Assembly: GCA_026414955.1 (NCBI GenBank)
Contig: JAOAIA010000015.1
Coordinates: forward strand, 1-24,340
Length of the DNA: 24,340 bases
Direction of reading: 5' to 3'
Source: Candidatus Bipolaricaulota bacterium
GTDB taxonomy: Bacteria; Bipolaricaulota; Bipolaricaulia; RBG-16-55-9; DRXL01
In this document: positions 1 to 7,225 of the stretch, piece by piece
Layout of the letters: each line of letters opens with the position of its first letter
How positions within the stretch are numbered: the first letter of the stretch is position 1
Translations under genes and position numbers: made by a program
The notes under the pieces: model-generated
Databases searched by the model: none
Seen by the model: only the letters and a program-made list of their open reading frames with translations
Told to the model about the DNA's origin: nothing

Positions 1-19
1 AGATGTGTATAAGAGACAG
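1..19. other. Nextera transposon adapter (library artefact)
   Basis: The first 19 bases read AGATGTGTATAAGAGACAG, the Tn5 mosaic-end sequence used in Nextera libraries. It is not genomic. Genomic sequence appears to begin near position 20, and the adapter truncates the gamma-subunit gene on the minus strand. Confidence 0.95.
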
Positions 20-255
20 GCTCGTATCTGTAACTCTTTGACCGCGCCACCGCCGAAGGGCTTGGTGATCTGTTGTGGGCCTAGGGTTACCGTGACGGCT
101 GGGGCCTGCGCCCAGATCGCCGCGTTGGGGTCTGTACCAATCTCCTGATCGGTGAATTTGGCCGTGAGCTTGATCGCTTGGGCGTGGACGATCAAGCTAC
201 TCACGAACGCGAGAAGGATCACAACAATCGCTCGAGAGATTCTAATCGTGGACAT
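20..255 (-). CDS. nxrC-like: Heme b gamma subunit of type II DMSO-reductase-family enzyme (NxrC/EbdG-like), partial
   Basis: This reading frame starts with ATG at 255 and runs off the contig end, leaving about 78 codons. Residues 1 to about 24 form a Sec signal peptide (basic start, then IVVILLAFVSSLIV, then an Ala-x-Ala-like site near HAQA). The mature part has the beginning typical of gamma subunits of ethylbenzene dehydrogenase, chlorate reductase and nitrite oxidoreductase: a short strand, then D-P-N-A-A-I-W-A-Q-A-P and a strand ending in VKELQIRA. In this family the subunit binds one heme b through Met and Lys and passes electrons between the beta subunit and periplasmic carriers; the ligands would lie in the missing part. 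The start is 9 bases past the beta-subunit stop, with AGGGGGAA as ribosome binding site, so the two are surely cotranscribed. Family assignment rests on a short fragment plus context. Confidence 0.75.
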
Positions 256-264
256 GAGTTCCCC

Positions 265-1392
265 CTACGGTGTGTTGTGCCGCACCGCTTGCCGCTCCGG
301 GTCCTCAAAGGGCCGAATGTAGATCGGCTCCTTGAGCGGGACCCGGACGATCTCCGCGCCCTTGGCGTCATAGCCGAACGCGTAGCCGTCGGCGACTTTG
401 AATCTTTCGATCCAACGGTTGGTCGCACCAAAGAGCATCAAGCACCCTAAAAGCTGCTCGTCGTCCTTGAGATTCTTATAGAGATTGACGGCGTGCTCGA
501 CGTTGGGGCCGAACATCTGCTTGAGATAATTCAACGGGACGTGAATGGGCGGGACGTAATAGATATTGGGTTCGAGGCCCGTCTGAGGATAGAGGGGTAA
601 TGCGATCTTCTTGATGTGCACGAGAAAATCTATGGGCTTTTCGGGGTCGGCTTTGTCGGGTGGGCTGATCCAGCCGTTCAGCCTGATCTTCCCGATACAA
701 GTTGTGACGCACTGCGTCTGGAAGCCCTGCTCGACTAACGGGTAGCAGCCGATGCACTTCTCGCTTATGCGGGTCACGGCGTTGTAGAGCACTTTCTTAT
801 ACGGGCAGGCGCGCATACACTCGCGATAGCCGCGGCAGCGCGATTGGTCCACTAAAACAATGCCGTCTTCTGTTCTCTTGTAGATCGCTTTGCGCGGGCA
901 AGCCGCCAGACAAGCTGGGTAGGTGCAGTGATTGCAGAGTCTGGGCAGATAGAAGCACCAGATCTTGTGGGGCAGGGAGAAAAAGTCGCCCTTCTCGACC
1001 GTGCCCGCTGGCTCGTCCTCGCCGATATTGGGGTGCGCCCAGTCGAGATCGTCGGGGAGATAGCCCTGAACAGTTTGGCCTTGGGGTGCGGCCTCAAAGA
1101 CGGTCTTGCCGTGGTAAGTTTGCCCCACCCATTTGTTCACGCCCAAGAGCGAGAGAATTTTGACGTCCCAGCCCAGGGGATAGAACCCATAGGGCTTGGT
1201 CTCGACGTTGTTCCAGAACATGTACTCTTGGCCGCGCCCGCTCGTCCAGGTGTGCTTGCACGCCATGGTGCACGTCTGACATGCGATGCACTTGTTCGTG
1301 TCGAAGACAGCAGCAAACTGGCGTTTGGGGCGCGACTCTTCGTAGGGATACTCCATCGGACGGTTGATCTGCCAGTTGGCAACGCTCGGCAT
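265..1392 (-). CDS. nxrB-like: Iron-sulfur beta subunit of nitrite oxidoreductase / nitrate reductase-like enzyme
   Basis: A 375-residue electron-transfer subunit of the NarH/NxrB family. Four cysteine groups are visible: C35-x2-C38-x2-C41-x3-C45, C153-x2-C156-x4-C161-x3-C165, C186-x5-C192-x3-C196 and C213-x2-C216-x11-C228-x3-C232. In the third group a Tyr (Y189 in CRGYREC) replaces the expected Cys, as Trp does in NarH, so three [4Fe-4S] clusters and one [3Fe-4S] cluster are expected. The N-terminus (residues 11-75, with EYPYEES, CIACQTCTMACK and NNVETKPYG) closely recalls NxrB of Nitrospira and anammox bacteria and related periplasmic enzymes. There is no signal peptide, as usual for beta subunits that travel folded with the Tat-exported alpha subunit. 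It starts with ATG behind AGGAGGGAA, 23 bases after the alpha gene. Family is certain; the direction (nitrite oxidation or nitrate reduction) is not. Confidence 0.9.
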   Translation of the reverse strand: MPSVANWQINRPMEYPYEESRPKRQFAAVFDTNKCIACQTCTMACKHTWTSGRGQEYMFWNNVETKPYGFYPLGWDVKILSLLGVNKWVGQTYHGKTVFEAAPQGQTVQGYLPDDLDWAHPNIGEDEPAGTVEKGDFFSLPHKIWCFYLPRLCNHCTYPACLAACPRKAIYKRTEDGIVLVDQSRCRGYRECMRACPYKKVLYNAVTRISEKCIGCYPLVEQGFQTQCVTTCIGKIRLNGWISPPDKADPEKPIDFLVHIKKIALPLYPQTGLEPNIYYVPPIHVPLNYLKQMFGPNVEHAVNLYKNLKDDEQLLGCLMLFGATNRWIERFKVADGYAFGYDAKGAEIVRVPLKEPIYIRPFEDPERQAVRHNTP

Positions 1393-1415
1393 ATTTCCCT
1401 CCTGTCACGTTTGGC

Positions 1416-4400
1416 TTACTCGACTTCGATGAAGCCTCCGGCTAAGTATTTTTTCATCTCGTCGTTCTCATAGGTGGGCCGATAGCCCAACTGCGCCGGA
1501 CGCCACAAGCTCTTGAAGTCAGCGCCGCCCGGCTCGGCCTTGGTGATCTTGACGAACGATTCTTTGGGAGCGCCCACGGGACAGTGAATATCAGCAGCGA
1601 AGCCCTGGCCGATCTGCTGCCCGAACGTCTCTTTTCTCACGAGCGAGTCGGTCATGAGCGTCGGGCGTAACCAGGCGCGGGTGCAGCTCTGGTGTCCGCC
1701 GTAGCGGAACATCGCTTGATAGTTGGTCTGTGGATTCTTGGCGAGCTTGTCGGGCCGGGTCTCGTGGGCTTTGACGGTGCCGTGCGTCGCTTGGTACATG
1801 TTGAACCACATGCGCACAACGCCGCGCGGCGTGCCGTTATAATAGCGTGCTCTTCCCATCAGCCGCGCGATCTGATAATCGGAGTCATCCGGCTTGGCCC
1901 CGCGATAGGGCCGGTCTTCGGGGTCAGCGTCGATCCAGATATAATCGCCGTCTTCGATCCCAAGCTCCTTGGCGTCGTGGGGGTTGATATCAGCATAGAC
2001 TTCGCCGACCCACGGCATACGCTTGTCTCTTCTGTAGATATCCCCGAAGGGGCCAAAGTAGACAGCGAGCACATCTAAATCTACGGGGGTCGTATGGGCG
2101 CCGTGACGATACTTGGGGGTGAGAAAGATAAATCTCAGCCCGTCTTTGACGCGCGGGTGCTGGGACTGCACGACTTCATCCGGGGTTTTGATGACGTTGC
2201 GTACTTGTCGTGTCTCGGTGCTGAGATCGTCGCGCTTCAGCCCGTACTGCTCTGGAGGCGTGGGCTTGAGTGCGTCATGCTGTTGTGGGCCGACGATCAC
2301 GTTCGGCTCGTGAGGGGTCGCGTCTACGGGTTCGCGATAGACGGGGATGTTCTCGCCGTGCTCGATAAACTCGTCTTCCTCGCGATAGAATTCTAATCGC
2401 CCGGTCTTGGTGTACCAGGGCTTTGATTCGTGCGTTTGCTCCCAACCAATGATTTTCGGGTAGGTGCGCAGGAGCTTGAGCGTGGGAGTGCCCTTCTGCG
2501 CGCGCTCTTCCAGCTCTGAGAACTTATAGCCGCGCAGCGAGCTGCTCGCATCGCAGATTCTTTGTAAGTACACATCAACGCGGTTCTCGTGCACGAAATG
2601 CCAGTAGTCTTTGAACCGAGCATCGCCTGTTAGGTCGGCGAGCTTTGCAGCGACCCCGGCATACGTTTCGATGTCGCTGCGAGTGTCAAAAATACGGGGC
2701 AAGGGCGTGCGGGGGAAGACTTGAACGAACGGGTTGGTGACCGAGCCGCACATGTCGGGGTATTTCATCTCGCCCCATGAATCTACGCCGAAGACGACGT
2801 CGGCGTACTCGCACGACATCGTCCACCACCATTCGTTCACGATAATCGCTTCGATCTTGGGCAATGTGTTATGAATGACGTCGTAGCCCCATTTGGAGTT
2901 GCCCAAGAGCGAATTGCTATTGGAGAACCACATGAATTTGGTGGGCGTCGGCGTGTGGGTCTTGCCCGTGAAGAGCTTGTTGCCCACTCTCAAGGGGCGG
3001 TCGCCGTAGTTATAGTAGTGCGCCGATTCGGGCTTCGCATAAGATTTGACTCTGGCGGGCTTGGTGGGGTCCAGCTCAATATGAAACGGGTCTTCGGCGA
3101 TATAGTGGGGCAGGCCGTTGAAGAGCGCCACGCGATAGTTTCCCGCGTAGCTGCCGGGGCTGCCGCCGAAGTGCCCGATGTTCTTGGTGAGGGCTGCCAC
3201 TAAGAATAAAGCGCGATCTTTCAGATCAGCGTTGAAGAAATGGTTGGGCCCCATGCCGTGTGACAGGAGGGTCGAGGCTTTGTTCGCGGCAATCTGGCGG
3301 GCCAGATTGACGATGGCTTCGGATGGGGCCCAACTCATTTCGGCGACTTTTGGAGGGGTGAACTCCTGCAAATATTCTTTGATGAGATCGAAGACCGGGC
3401 GCACCGTGATCTCTTTGCCGTCAACCGTTCGGATCGTGAAGGAACCTTCAAGAGCCGGATCAATCCCGCGCTCGGCGAAGAATCTTCCGACGTGATCGCG
3501 GGTGAGCACTGCTGGGGCGTTTTTTGCACTGTCCCACACGACGAAGTCGCCCCAGGCGCTGCGCGCCTTCTCTGAGATATACTGAACGCCCTGGTTAGAA
3601 TTAGGCTCTAGCTTCTCATCGGGCTTGAGAACTCGTGTATAGTTGCTCAGCTTGGCGGGCTTATAGTCTTTGATGATATCTGAGGCGCGCAGGAGCTTCA
3701 GCGTGTCCATGCGCACCAGCAGGGGCAGATCCGTAAAAGTCTTGACATACTCTTCATCATAGAGCTTTTCGGTGATGATGACCGACGCAACGCCGAGAGC
3801 GACAGCCGCGTCGGTGCCCGGTCGGATAATGATAACTTCGTCGGCTTTATTGGCGGTCGCTTGGTACTCTGTCGCGATGGTGATCACGCGTGCACCGCGC
3901 TGGCGGGCTTCCGTGAGCCAGTGGGCGTCGGGCATCTTGGTACAGATCCAGTTCATGCCCCACAGTGTTATAAGCTTGGCGTTCTCCGCCGTGAAGAGAT
4001 CGAAGTCTACGGTCTGCTGGCCGGTGACCATCGGATGCCCCGGTGGGAGATCCGTGTGCCAGCTATAGCTGTCCCAGTGGCGGCCACCGAGGGCTTGGCC
4101 GGGGCCAACATTGCGGATGTAGTGATCGAGCAGTGCGAGCATGTTGGCAAAGCGATAGAGTCCGAAGATGCGCGTCGCGCCGAGGAACGGCATCCCGCCC
4201 CGGAATTTCAGCGTCGTTGTCCCAGCTTCTTGGGTGGCTTCGATCATCGCGGGGTCGTAATCTTGGGCTTTCAGGCGTGCTGCGCCTTCGGGGCCGGAGT
4301 ACGTCTGGGCGATATTCACAAGAGCTTGGGCGACGATCCTATAGACTTCATCAAATGAGAGTGTGAGCCAAGCATCTTGTCCGCGATTGAAGTACTCTGG

Positions 4401-4871
4401 CGGGGGTGCGCCAGTACGAGGGTCGCGGGGGAAGCCCGCCTGCACCCAGTCGAAGAAGCCCTTGCGCACCCACGCGCCCTTGACGCGCCGATCCCCGTAG
4501 AAACGGCGTCCCAGTGCTAAACCCTTCTGGCAGCAGCGCGGCTCCCAGCGCGCCGAGGCTTGGTTCCCATAGAGATCGCGCGCTTCGCCATACCCATACG
4601 TCGGCCCGATGCGCACGATCACCCCGTTGCGCACGTAGGCCCGCAACAGACAGTTATGCGTATCGTTGGGCGCGCACAGGAACGTAAACGAGCTGTCGTA
4701 GCGAAACTGATCTCTGTAGATCTTCTCCCAGTCGCGGCTGGGATAGAATTCTAAGGGGTTTTTGATCTCGGGGACGAACTTGAACCCTTGGAGACCCAGC
4801 GTATCAGCAGTGAGAGCAACACCTGTGATCGTCGCCGTGGCTTTCAGAAAACGTCGCCGCGAAACCGCCAT
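1416..4871 (-). CDS. nxrA-like: Tat-exported molybdopterin catalytic alpha subunit, nitrite oxidoreductase / nitrate reductase-like
   Basis: An 1151-residue molybdo-bis(pyranopterin guanine dinucleotide) enzyme of the type II DMSO-reductase family. Residues 1-25 are a twin-arginine signal (SRRRFLKA then a hydrophobic stretch), so the enzyme faces the periplasm, unlike cytoplasmic NarG. The Fe-S (FS0) motif is C66-x3-D70-x3-C74 ... C114, with Asp where NarG has Cys. D274 in the SWHTDLPPGHP motif aligns with the Mo-binding Asp of NarG (DWYCDLPPASP). MPDAHW and GTDAAVALG are further cofactor-binding motifs. The reading frame is open for 22 more codons upstream, but ATG 4871 starts exactly at the Tat motif and is preceded by GGTGGGGGG. 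Size and motifs resemble periplasmic NxrA of Nitrospira and anammox bacteria. Nitrite oxidation, nitrate reduction, or an oxyanion such as chlorate or selenate as substrate remain possible. No NarJ/TorD-type chaperone gene is visible in the window. Confidence 0.9.
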   Translation of the reverse strand: MAVSRRRFLKATATITGVALTADTLGLQGFKFVPEIKNPLEFYPSRDWEKIYRDQFRYDSSFTFLCAPNDTHNCLLRAYVRNGVIVRIGPTYGYGEARDLYGNQASARWEPRCCQKGLALGRRFYGDRRVKGAWVRKGFFDWVQAGFPRDPRTGAPPPEYFNRGQDAWLTLSFDEVYRIVAQALVNIAQTYSGPEGAARLKAQDYDPAMIEATQEAGTTTLKFRGGMPFLGATRIFGLYRFANMLALLDHYIRNVGPGQALGGRHWDSYSWHTDLPPGHPMVTGQQTVDFDLFTAENAKLITLWGMNWICTKMPDAHWLTEARQRGARVITIATEYQATANKADEVIIIRPGTDAAVALGVASVIITEKLYDEEYVKTFTDLPLLVRMDTLKLLRASDIIKDYKPAKLSNYTRVLKPDEKLEPNSNQGVQYISEKARSAWGDFVVWDSAKNAPAVLTRDHVGRFFAERGIDPALEGSFTIRTVDGKEITVRPVFDLIKEYLQEFTPPKVAEMSWAPSEAIVNLARQIAANKASTLLSHGMGPNHFFNADLKDRALFLVAALTKNIGHFGGSPGSYAGNYRVALFNGLPHYIAEDPFHIELDPTKPARVKSYAKPESAHYYNYGDRPLRVGNKLFTGKTHTPTPTKFMWFSNSNSLLGNSKWGYDVIHNTLPKIEAIIVNEWWWTMSCEYADVVFGVDSWGEMKYPDMCGSVTNPFVQVFPRTPLPRIFDTRSDIETYAGVAAKLADLTGDARFKDYWHFVHENRVDVYLQRICDASSSLRGYKFSELEERAQKGTPTLKLLRTYPKIIGWEQTHESKPWYTKTGRLEFYREEDEFIEHGENIPVYREPVDATPHEPNVIVGPQQHDALKPTPPEQYGLKRDDLSTETRQVRNVIKTPDEVVQSQHPRVKDGLRFIFLTPKYRHGAHTTPVDLDVLAVYFGPFGDIYRRDKRMPWVGEVYADINPHDAKELGIEDGDYIWIDADPEDRPYRGAKPDDSDYQIARLMGRARYYNGTPRGVVRMWFNMYQATHGTVKAHETRPDKLAKNPQTNYQAMFRYGGHQSCTRAWLRPTLMTDSLVRKETFGQQIGQGFAADIHCPVGAPKESFVKITKAEPGGADFKSLWRPAQLGYRPTYENDEMKKYLAGGFIEVE

Positions 4872-4908
4872 GACAACCCCCCACCGTATTGATTGAGCTC
4901 GCAGAGAG

Positions 4909-4937
4909 AGTATGACAGACGGCTGCGGGAGGGACAA
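4909..4937 (-). promoter_or_regulatory. Predicted sigma-70 promoter of the nxr-like operon
   Basis: On the minus strand TTGTCC (4937-4932) and CATACT (4914-4909) are separated by exactly 17 bases. Transcription would begin near 4902, about 30 bases before the alpha-subunit ATG at 4871. The site lies in the 108-bp gap after pyrH, so the oxidoreductase operon can be expressed independently of the ribosomal genes. Only a short GAAGA/TCTTC hairpin follows pyrH; no convincing terminator separates the two. Confidence 0.5.
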
Positions 4938-4979
4938 TGAACTGTATCATCAGAAGACTTGATCTTCGTCAGGTTTGAT

Positions 4980-5672
4980 TCACGGGCGCACGATGGTGCC
5001 AATCGGCTTCCCACGCACGATCTTCTCTAAATTCCCCTCGCAGAAGACATCAAAGACTCTAATAGTAATTCTATTCTCCCGGCAGATCGTCAGCGCCGTC
5101 AGGTCCATCACGTTCAGGCGCTTCTCTATCGCTTCGTCGAGGGTGAGTTCCGTGTAGAGCTTGGCGCTGGGGGTCTTTTTCGGGTCGGCGCTGTAGACGC
5201 CGGGAACGTTTGTCGCTTTGAGTAAGATCTTCGCGCCGATCTCGCTGGCGCGGATCGCTGCTGCTGTGTCAGTCGTGACGAAGGGATTCCCCGTCCCCCC
5301 CGCGAAGATCACGATCTTCTTCTCTGACAGAGCCTGGCGCGCGGCGACGGGATCAATGGGGTGTGCATAGGCGACGGGGATCGCTGACTGCAACAGAACA
5401 GAGATGCCCCTGCGCTCTAAACTATATCGGAGCGCCAGGCCGTTGAGCACAGTCGCGACCATCCCCATCTGGTCGGCGACGACTCTCTCTATGCTGGGAA
5501 GCTGCGCCCCACGGATGAAGTTGCCCCCTCCAACGACGATAGCGATCTGCGCGCGGAGTTTGTGCACAACCCCAAGCTGCTCCGCGATGGATTCCAGAGC
5601 GCGCGGATCAATCCCCGAAGCCCCCAACGCCTCCCCGGAGAGCTTCAATAAGAATCTATTTCCCGACTTCAA
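4980..5672 (-). CDS. pyrH: UMP kinase
   Basis: A cytoplasmic amino-acid-kinase-fold enzyme that phosphorylates UMP to UDP with ATP in pyrimidine nucleotide synthesis. Visible family motifs are LLKLSGEALG near the start, VVGGGNFIRG, the DQMGMVATVLNGLAL helix, FAGGTGNPFVTTDTAAA, LLKATNVPGVYSADPKK, and NVMDLTALTICRENRI near the end. The start is uncertain. TTG at 5672 gives 230 residues, the usual family length with LLKLSGEAL close to the N-terminus, and AGGAGA lies upstream of it. TTG at 5696 would add eight residues, with a poorer site. Either way the gene overlaps the end of tsf (by 17 or 41 bp), implying translational coupling. The gene normally found next in this operon, frr, is absent; the nxr-like operon follows instead. 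Confidence 0.93.
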   Translation of the reverse strand: MKSGNRFLLKLSGEALGASGIDPRALESIAEQLGVVHKLRAQIAIVVGGGNFIRGAQLPSIERVVADQMGMVATVLNGLALRYSLERRGISVLLQSAIPVAYAHPIDPVAARQALSEKKIVIFAGGTGNPFVTTDTAAAIRASEIGAKILLKATNVPGVYSADPKKTPSAKLYTELTLDEAIEKRLNVMDLTALTICRENRITIRVFDVFCEGNLEKIVRGKPIGTIVRP

Positions 5673-6264
5673 ACCGCGCGAATCTCCTGATGACAATCGT
5701 CTCGCCGACTTTGTTCGTCAGCTCGCCCACGATATCTTCGACGGTCGTCTTGCCCGTGGGGTCTTTAATGAAGGGCTGCTTCAGCAAGCACACGTGCTGA
5801 TAGAAATTTTTTAGCTTGCCCTCAACGATCTTCTCGATGACCTGAGCGGGCTTGCCCTCTTGTTCGGCCTGATGACGATAGATTTCTTTCTCGCGCTCGA
5901 TGACGTCGGGGGGAACATCTTCGGGCTTGACGTACTGCGGGGGCGGATACGCCGCGGCAATGTGCATCGCTAGGTCTTTTAAGACCTCGCGAAACGCTTC
6001 GCTATTGGCGGCAAAATCCGTCTGGCAGTCCATCTCGATCAGGACCCCGACGCGCCCATTGTGATGAATATAGGCTTCGACCCGCCCTTGCTTGGCTTCG
6101 CCGGTGCGCGATGCAAAGAGTTCTTTGCCCTGCTCGCGCAGGATGAGCTTAGCTCTCTCAAGATCGCCGTTGGCCTGTTGTAGCGCTTTCTTGCAATCGA
6201 GAATGCCAATACCCGTCTCCTCGCGAAGCTTTTTCACCAACTCGTTGAACGGCACTGTGCTCAT
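5656..6264 (-). CDS. tsf: Elongation factor Ts, short form
   Basis: The guanine-nucleotide exchange factor of EF-Tu. At 202 residues it is the short type known from Thermus, Aquifex and other non-proteobacterial lineages rather than the 280-residue E. coli type. The N-terminal UBA-like domain (about 1-50) carries LVKKLREETGIGILDCKKAL. The TDFAAN motif (residues about 81-86, in CQTDFAANSEAF) is the EF-Tu contact region. The C-terminal part ends with a strand containing GETIVIRRFARFEVGK. The ATG at 6264 overlaps the rpsB stop codon by four bases (ATGA) and is preceded by GAGGGTG within rpsB, so translation is coupled to S2. Confidence 0.97.
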   Translation of the reverse strand: MSTVPFNELVKKLREETGIGILDCKKALQQANGDLERAKLILREQGKELFASRTGEAKQGRVEAYIHHNGRVGVLIEMDCQTDFAANSEAFREVLKDLAMHIAAAYPPPQYVKPEDVPPDVIEREKEIYRHQAEQEGKPAQVIEKIVEGKLKNFYQHVCLLKQPFIKDPTGKTTVEDIVGELTNKVGETIVIRRFARFEVGK

Positions 6265-7067
6265 TCTGATACACCCTCTTCGCTCTTAGTGTCTGAAATA
6301 TCCGTTGGGGCGCCGTTGGAGGTCGCGGCCGCAACAGCAGTAGGGGTCTCTTCTGGCTTCTTCACCGGGATCTTCTCGGCGGAGCGCCCCTCACGGCCCT
6401 CAAGCACGGCGTCAGCGATGCGCGCCGTGATCAGCTTCGTTGCTTTGATCGCATCGTCGTTGCCGGGGATCGGATAATCAATGGGATCGGGATCGCAGTT
6501 TGTATCAACAATGGCGACGACGGGGATCCCCAAGAGCTTCGCCTCGTGGATCGCGTTCTTCTCCAAGATCGTGTCCACGACGAAGAGCACCCCGGGCAGT
6601 TGGTCCATATTTCGCAGGCCCTCAAGGGTGCGTTGCAGCTTCATCAGCTCGCGGCGCCAGTTCTGGGCTTCTTTCGGGGGCATACTGTCGAAGACCCCCG
6701 CTTGCTCCATGTCCTCCAAGTCTTTCATCCTCTGGATACGCTTCTGGATGACGCCAAAGTTCGTGAGCGTTCCGCCGAGCCAGCGTTGATTGACATAATG
6801 GGCGCCGCAGCGTTTGGCCTCTTCCGCGATGGTCTCCTGCACCTGGCGCTTGGTCCCCACAAAGAGCGCGTTCTTCCCCGACGCGACCGTGTCGCGCACG
6901 AAGAGATATGCCTCCTCAAACAAACGGATAGTCTTCTCTAAGTCTATGATATGAATGCCCTTGCGCTCGGTGAAGATGTACTCGCGCATCTTGGGGTTCC
7001 ACTTGCGCACGCGGTGCCCGAAATGCACCCCCGTCTCCAATAATTCTTTAATTGTTAGAAGCTCCAC
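6261..7067 (-). CDS. rpsB: 30S ribosomal protein S2
   Basis: Ribosomal protein S2, 268 residues. The family signature is clear: LLETGVHFGHRVRKWNPKM at the start, IIDLEKT, FVGTKRQ, YVNQRWLGGTLTNF, and LGIPVVAIVDTNCDPDPIDYPIPGNDDA, ending in a low-complexity acidic tail of about 40 residues rich in Thr, Ala and Glu. The open frame extends further upstream to 7178, but the real start is GTG at 7067. It gives the family N-terminus and has AAAGGAGGAAGC with good spacing in front. An ATG two bases away is out of frame. First gene of rpsB-tsf-pyrH, with its own promoter and a leader of about 65 nt. Confidence 0.97.
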   Translation of the reverse strand: MELLTIKELLETGVHFGHRVRKWNPKMREYIFTERKGIHIIDLEKTIRLFEEAYLFVRDTVASGKNALFVGTKRQVQETIAEEAKRCGAHYVNQRWLGGTLTNFGVIQKRIQRMKDLEDMEQAGVFDSMPPKEAQNWRRELMKLQRTLEGLRNMDQLPGVLFVVDTILEKNAIHEAKLLGIPVVAIVDTNCDPDPIDYPIPGNDDAIKATKLITARIADAVLEGREGRSAEKIPVKKPEETPTAVAAATSNGAPTDISDTKSEEGVSE

Positions 7068-7139
7068 ATCGCTTCCTCCTTTCTCCACAGGTCCGAGCGT
7101 CTTCTTCGTGCGGGAAAAAGACGCGCCGTTGAGTCTTCT

Positions 7140-7168
7140 ACTGTAGCAAAACGCGCACCGTATTGCAA
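7140..7168 (-). promoter_or_regulatory. Predicted sigma-70 promoter of rpsB-tsf-pyrH
   Basis: On the minus strand TTGCAA (7168-7163), a 17-base spacer and TACAGT (7145-7140) form a plausible promoter. The start would be near 7133, giving a 5' leader of about 65 nt before the GTG of rpsB. Such leaders commonly carry S2 autoregulation, but I could not recognise a defined element here. Confidence 0.5.
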
Positions 7169-7187
7169 GGGCACGCAAGGGAGATAA

Positions 7188-7216
7188 TTGTCAAGCGAGA
7201 TCGCCTTTATTATACT
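7188..7216 (+). promoter_or_regulatory. Predicted sigma-70 promoter of pgsA, near-leaderless
   Basis: TTGTCA (7188-7193), a 17-base spacer and TATACT (7211-7216) form a strong promoter. The expected transcription start is near 7223, only about three bases before the ATG at 7226, and no Shine-Dalgarno sequence lies between. Confidence 0.65.
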
Positions 7217-7225
7217 ATATACGCG

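Noticed and set aside
928..1473. 181-residue plus-strand open frame opposite the beta and alpha subunit genes
   Set aside because: It is antisense to strongly conserved Fe-S and molybdenum subunits, with no family features of its own.
1416..4871. Cytoplasmic NarG-type nitrate reductase
   Set aside because: The Tat signal, the C-x3-D-x3-C motif and a signal-peptide gamma subunit indicate a periplasmic enzyme instead.
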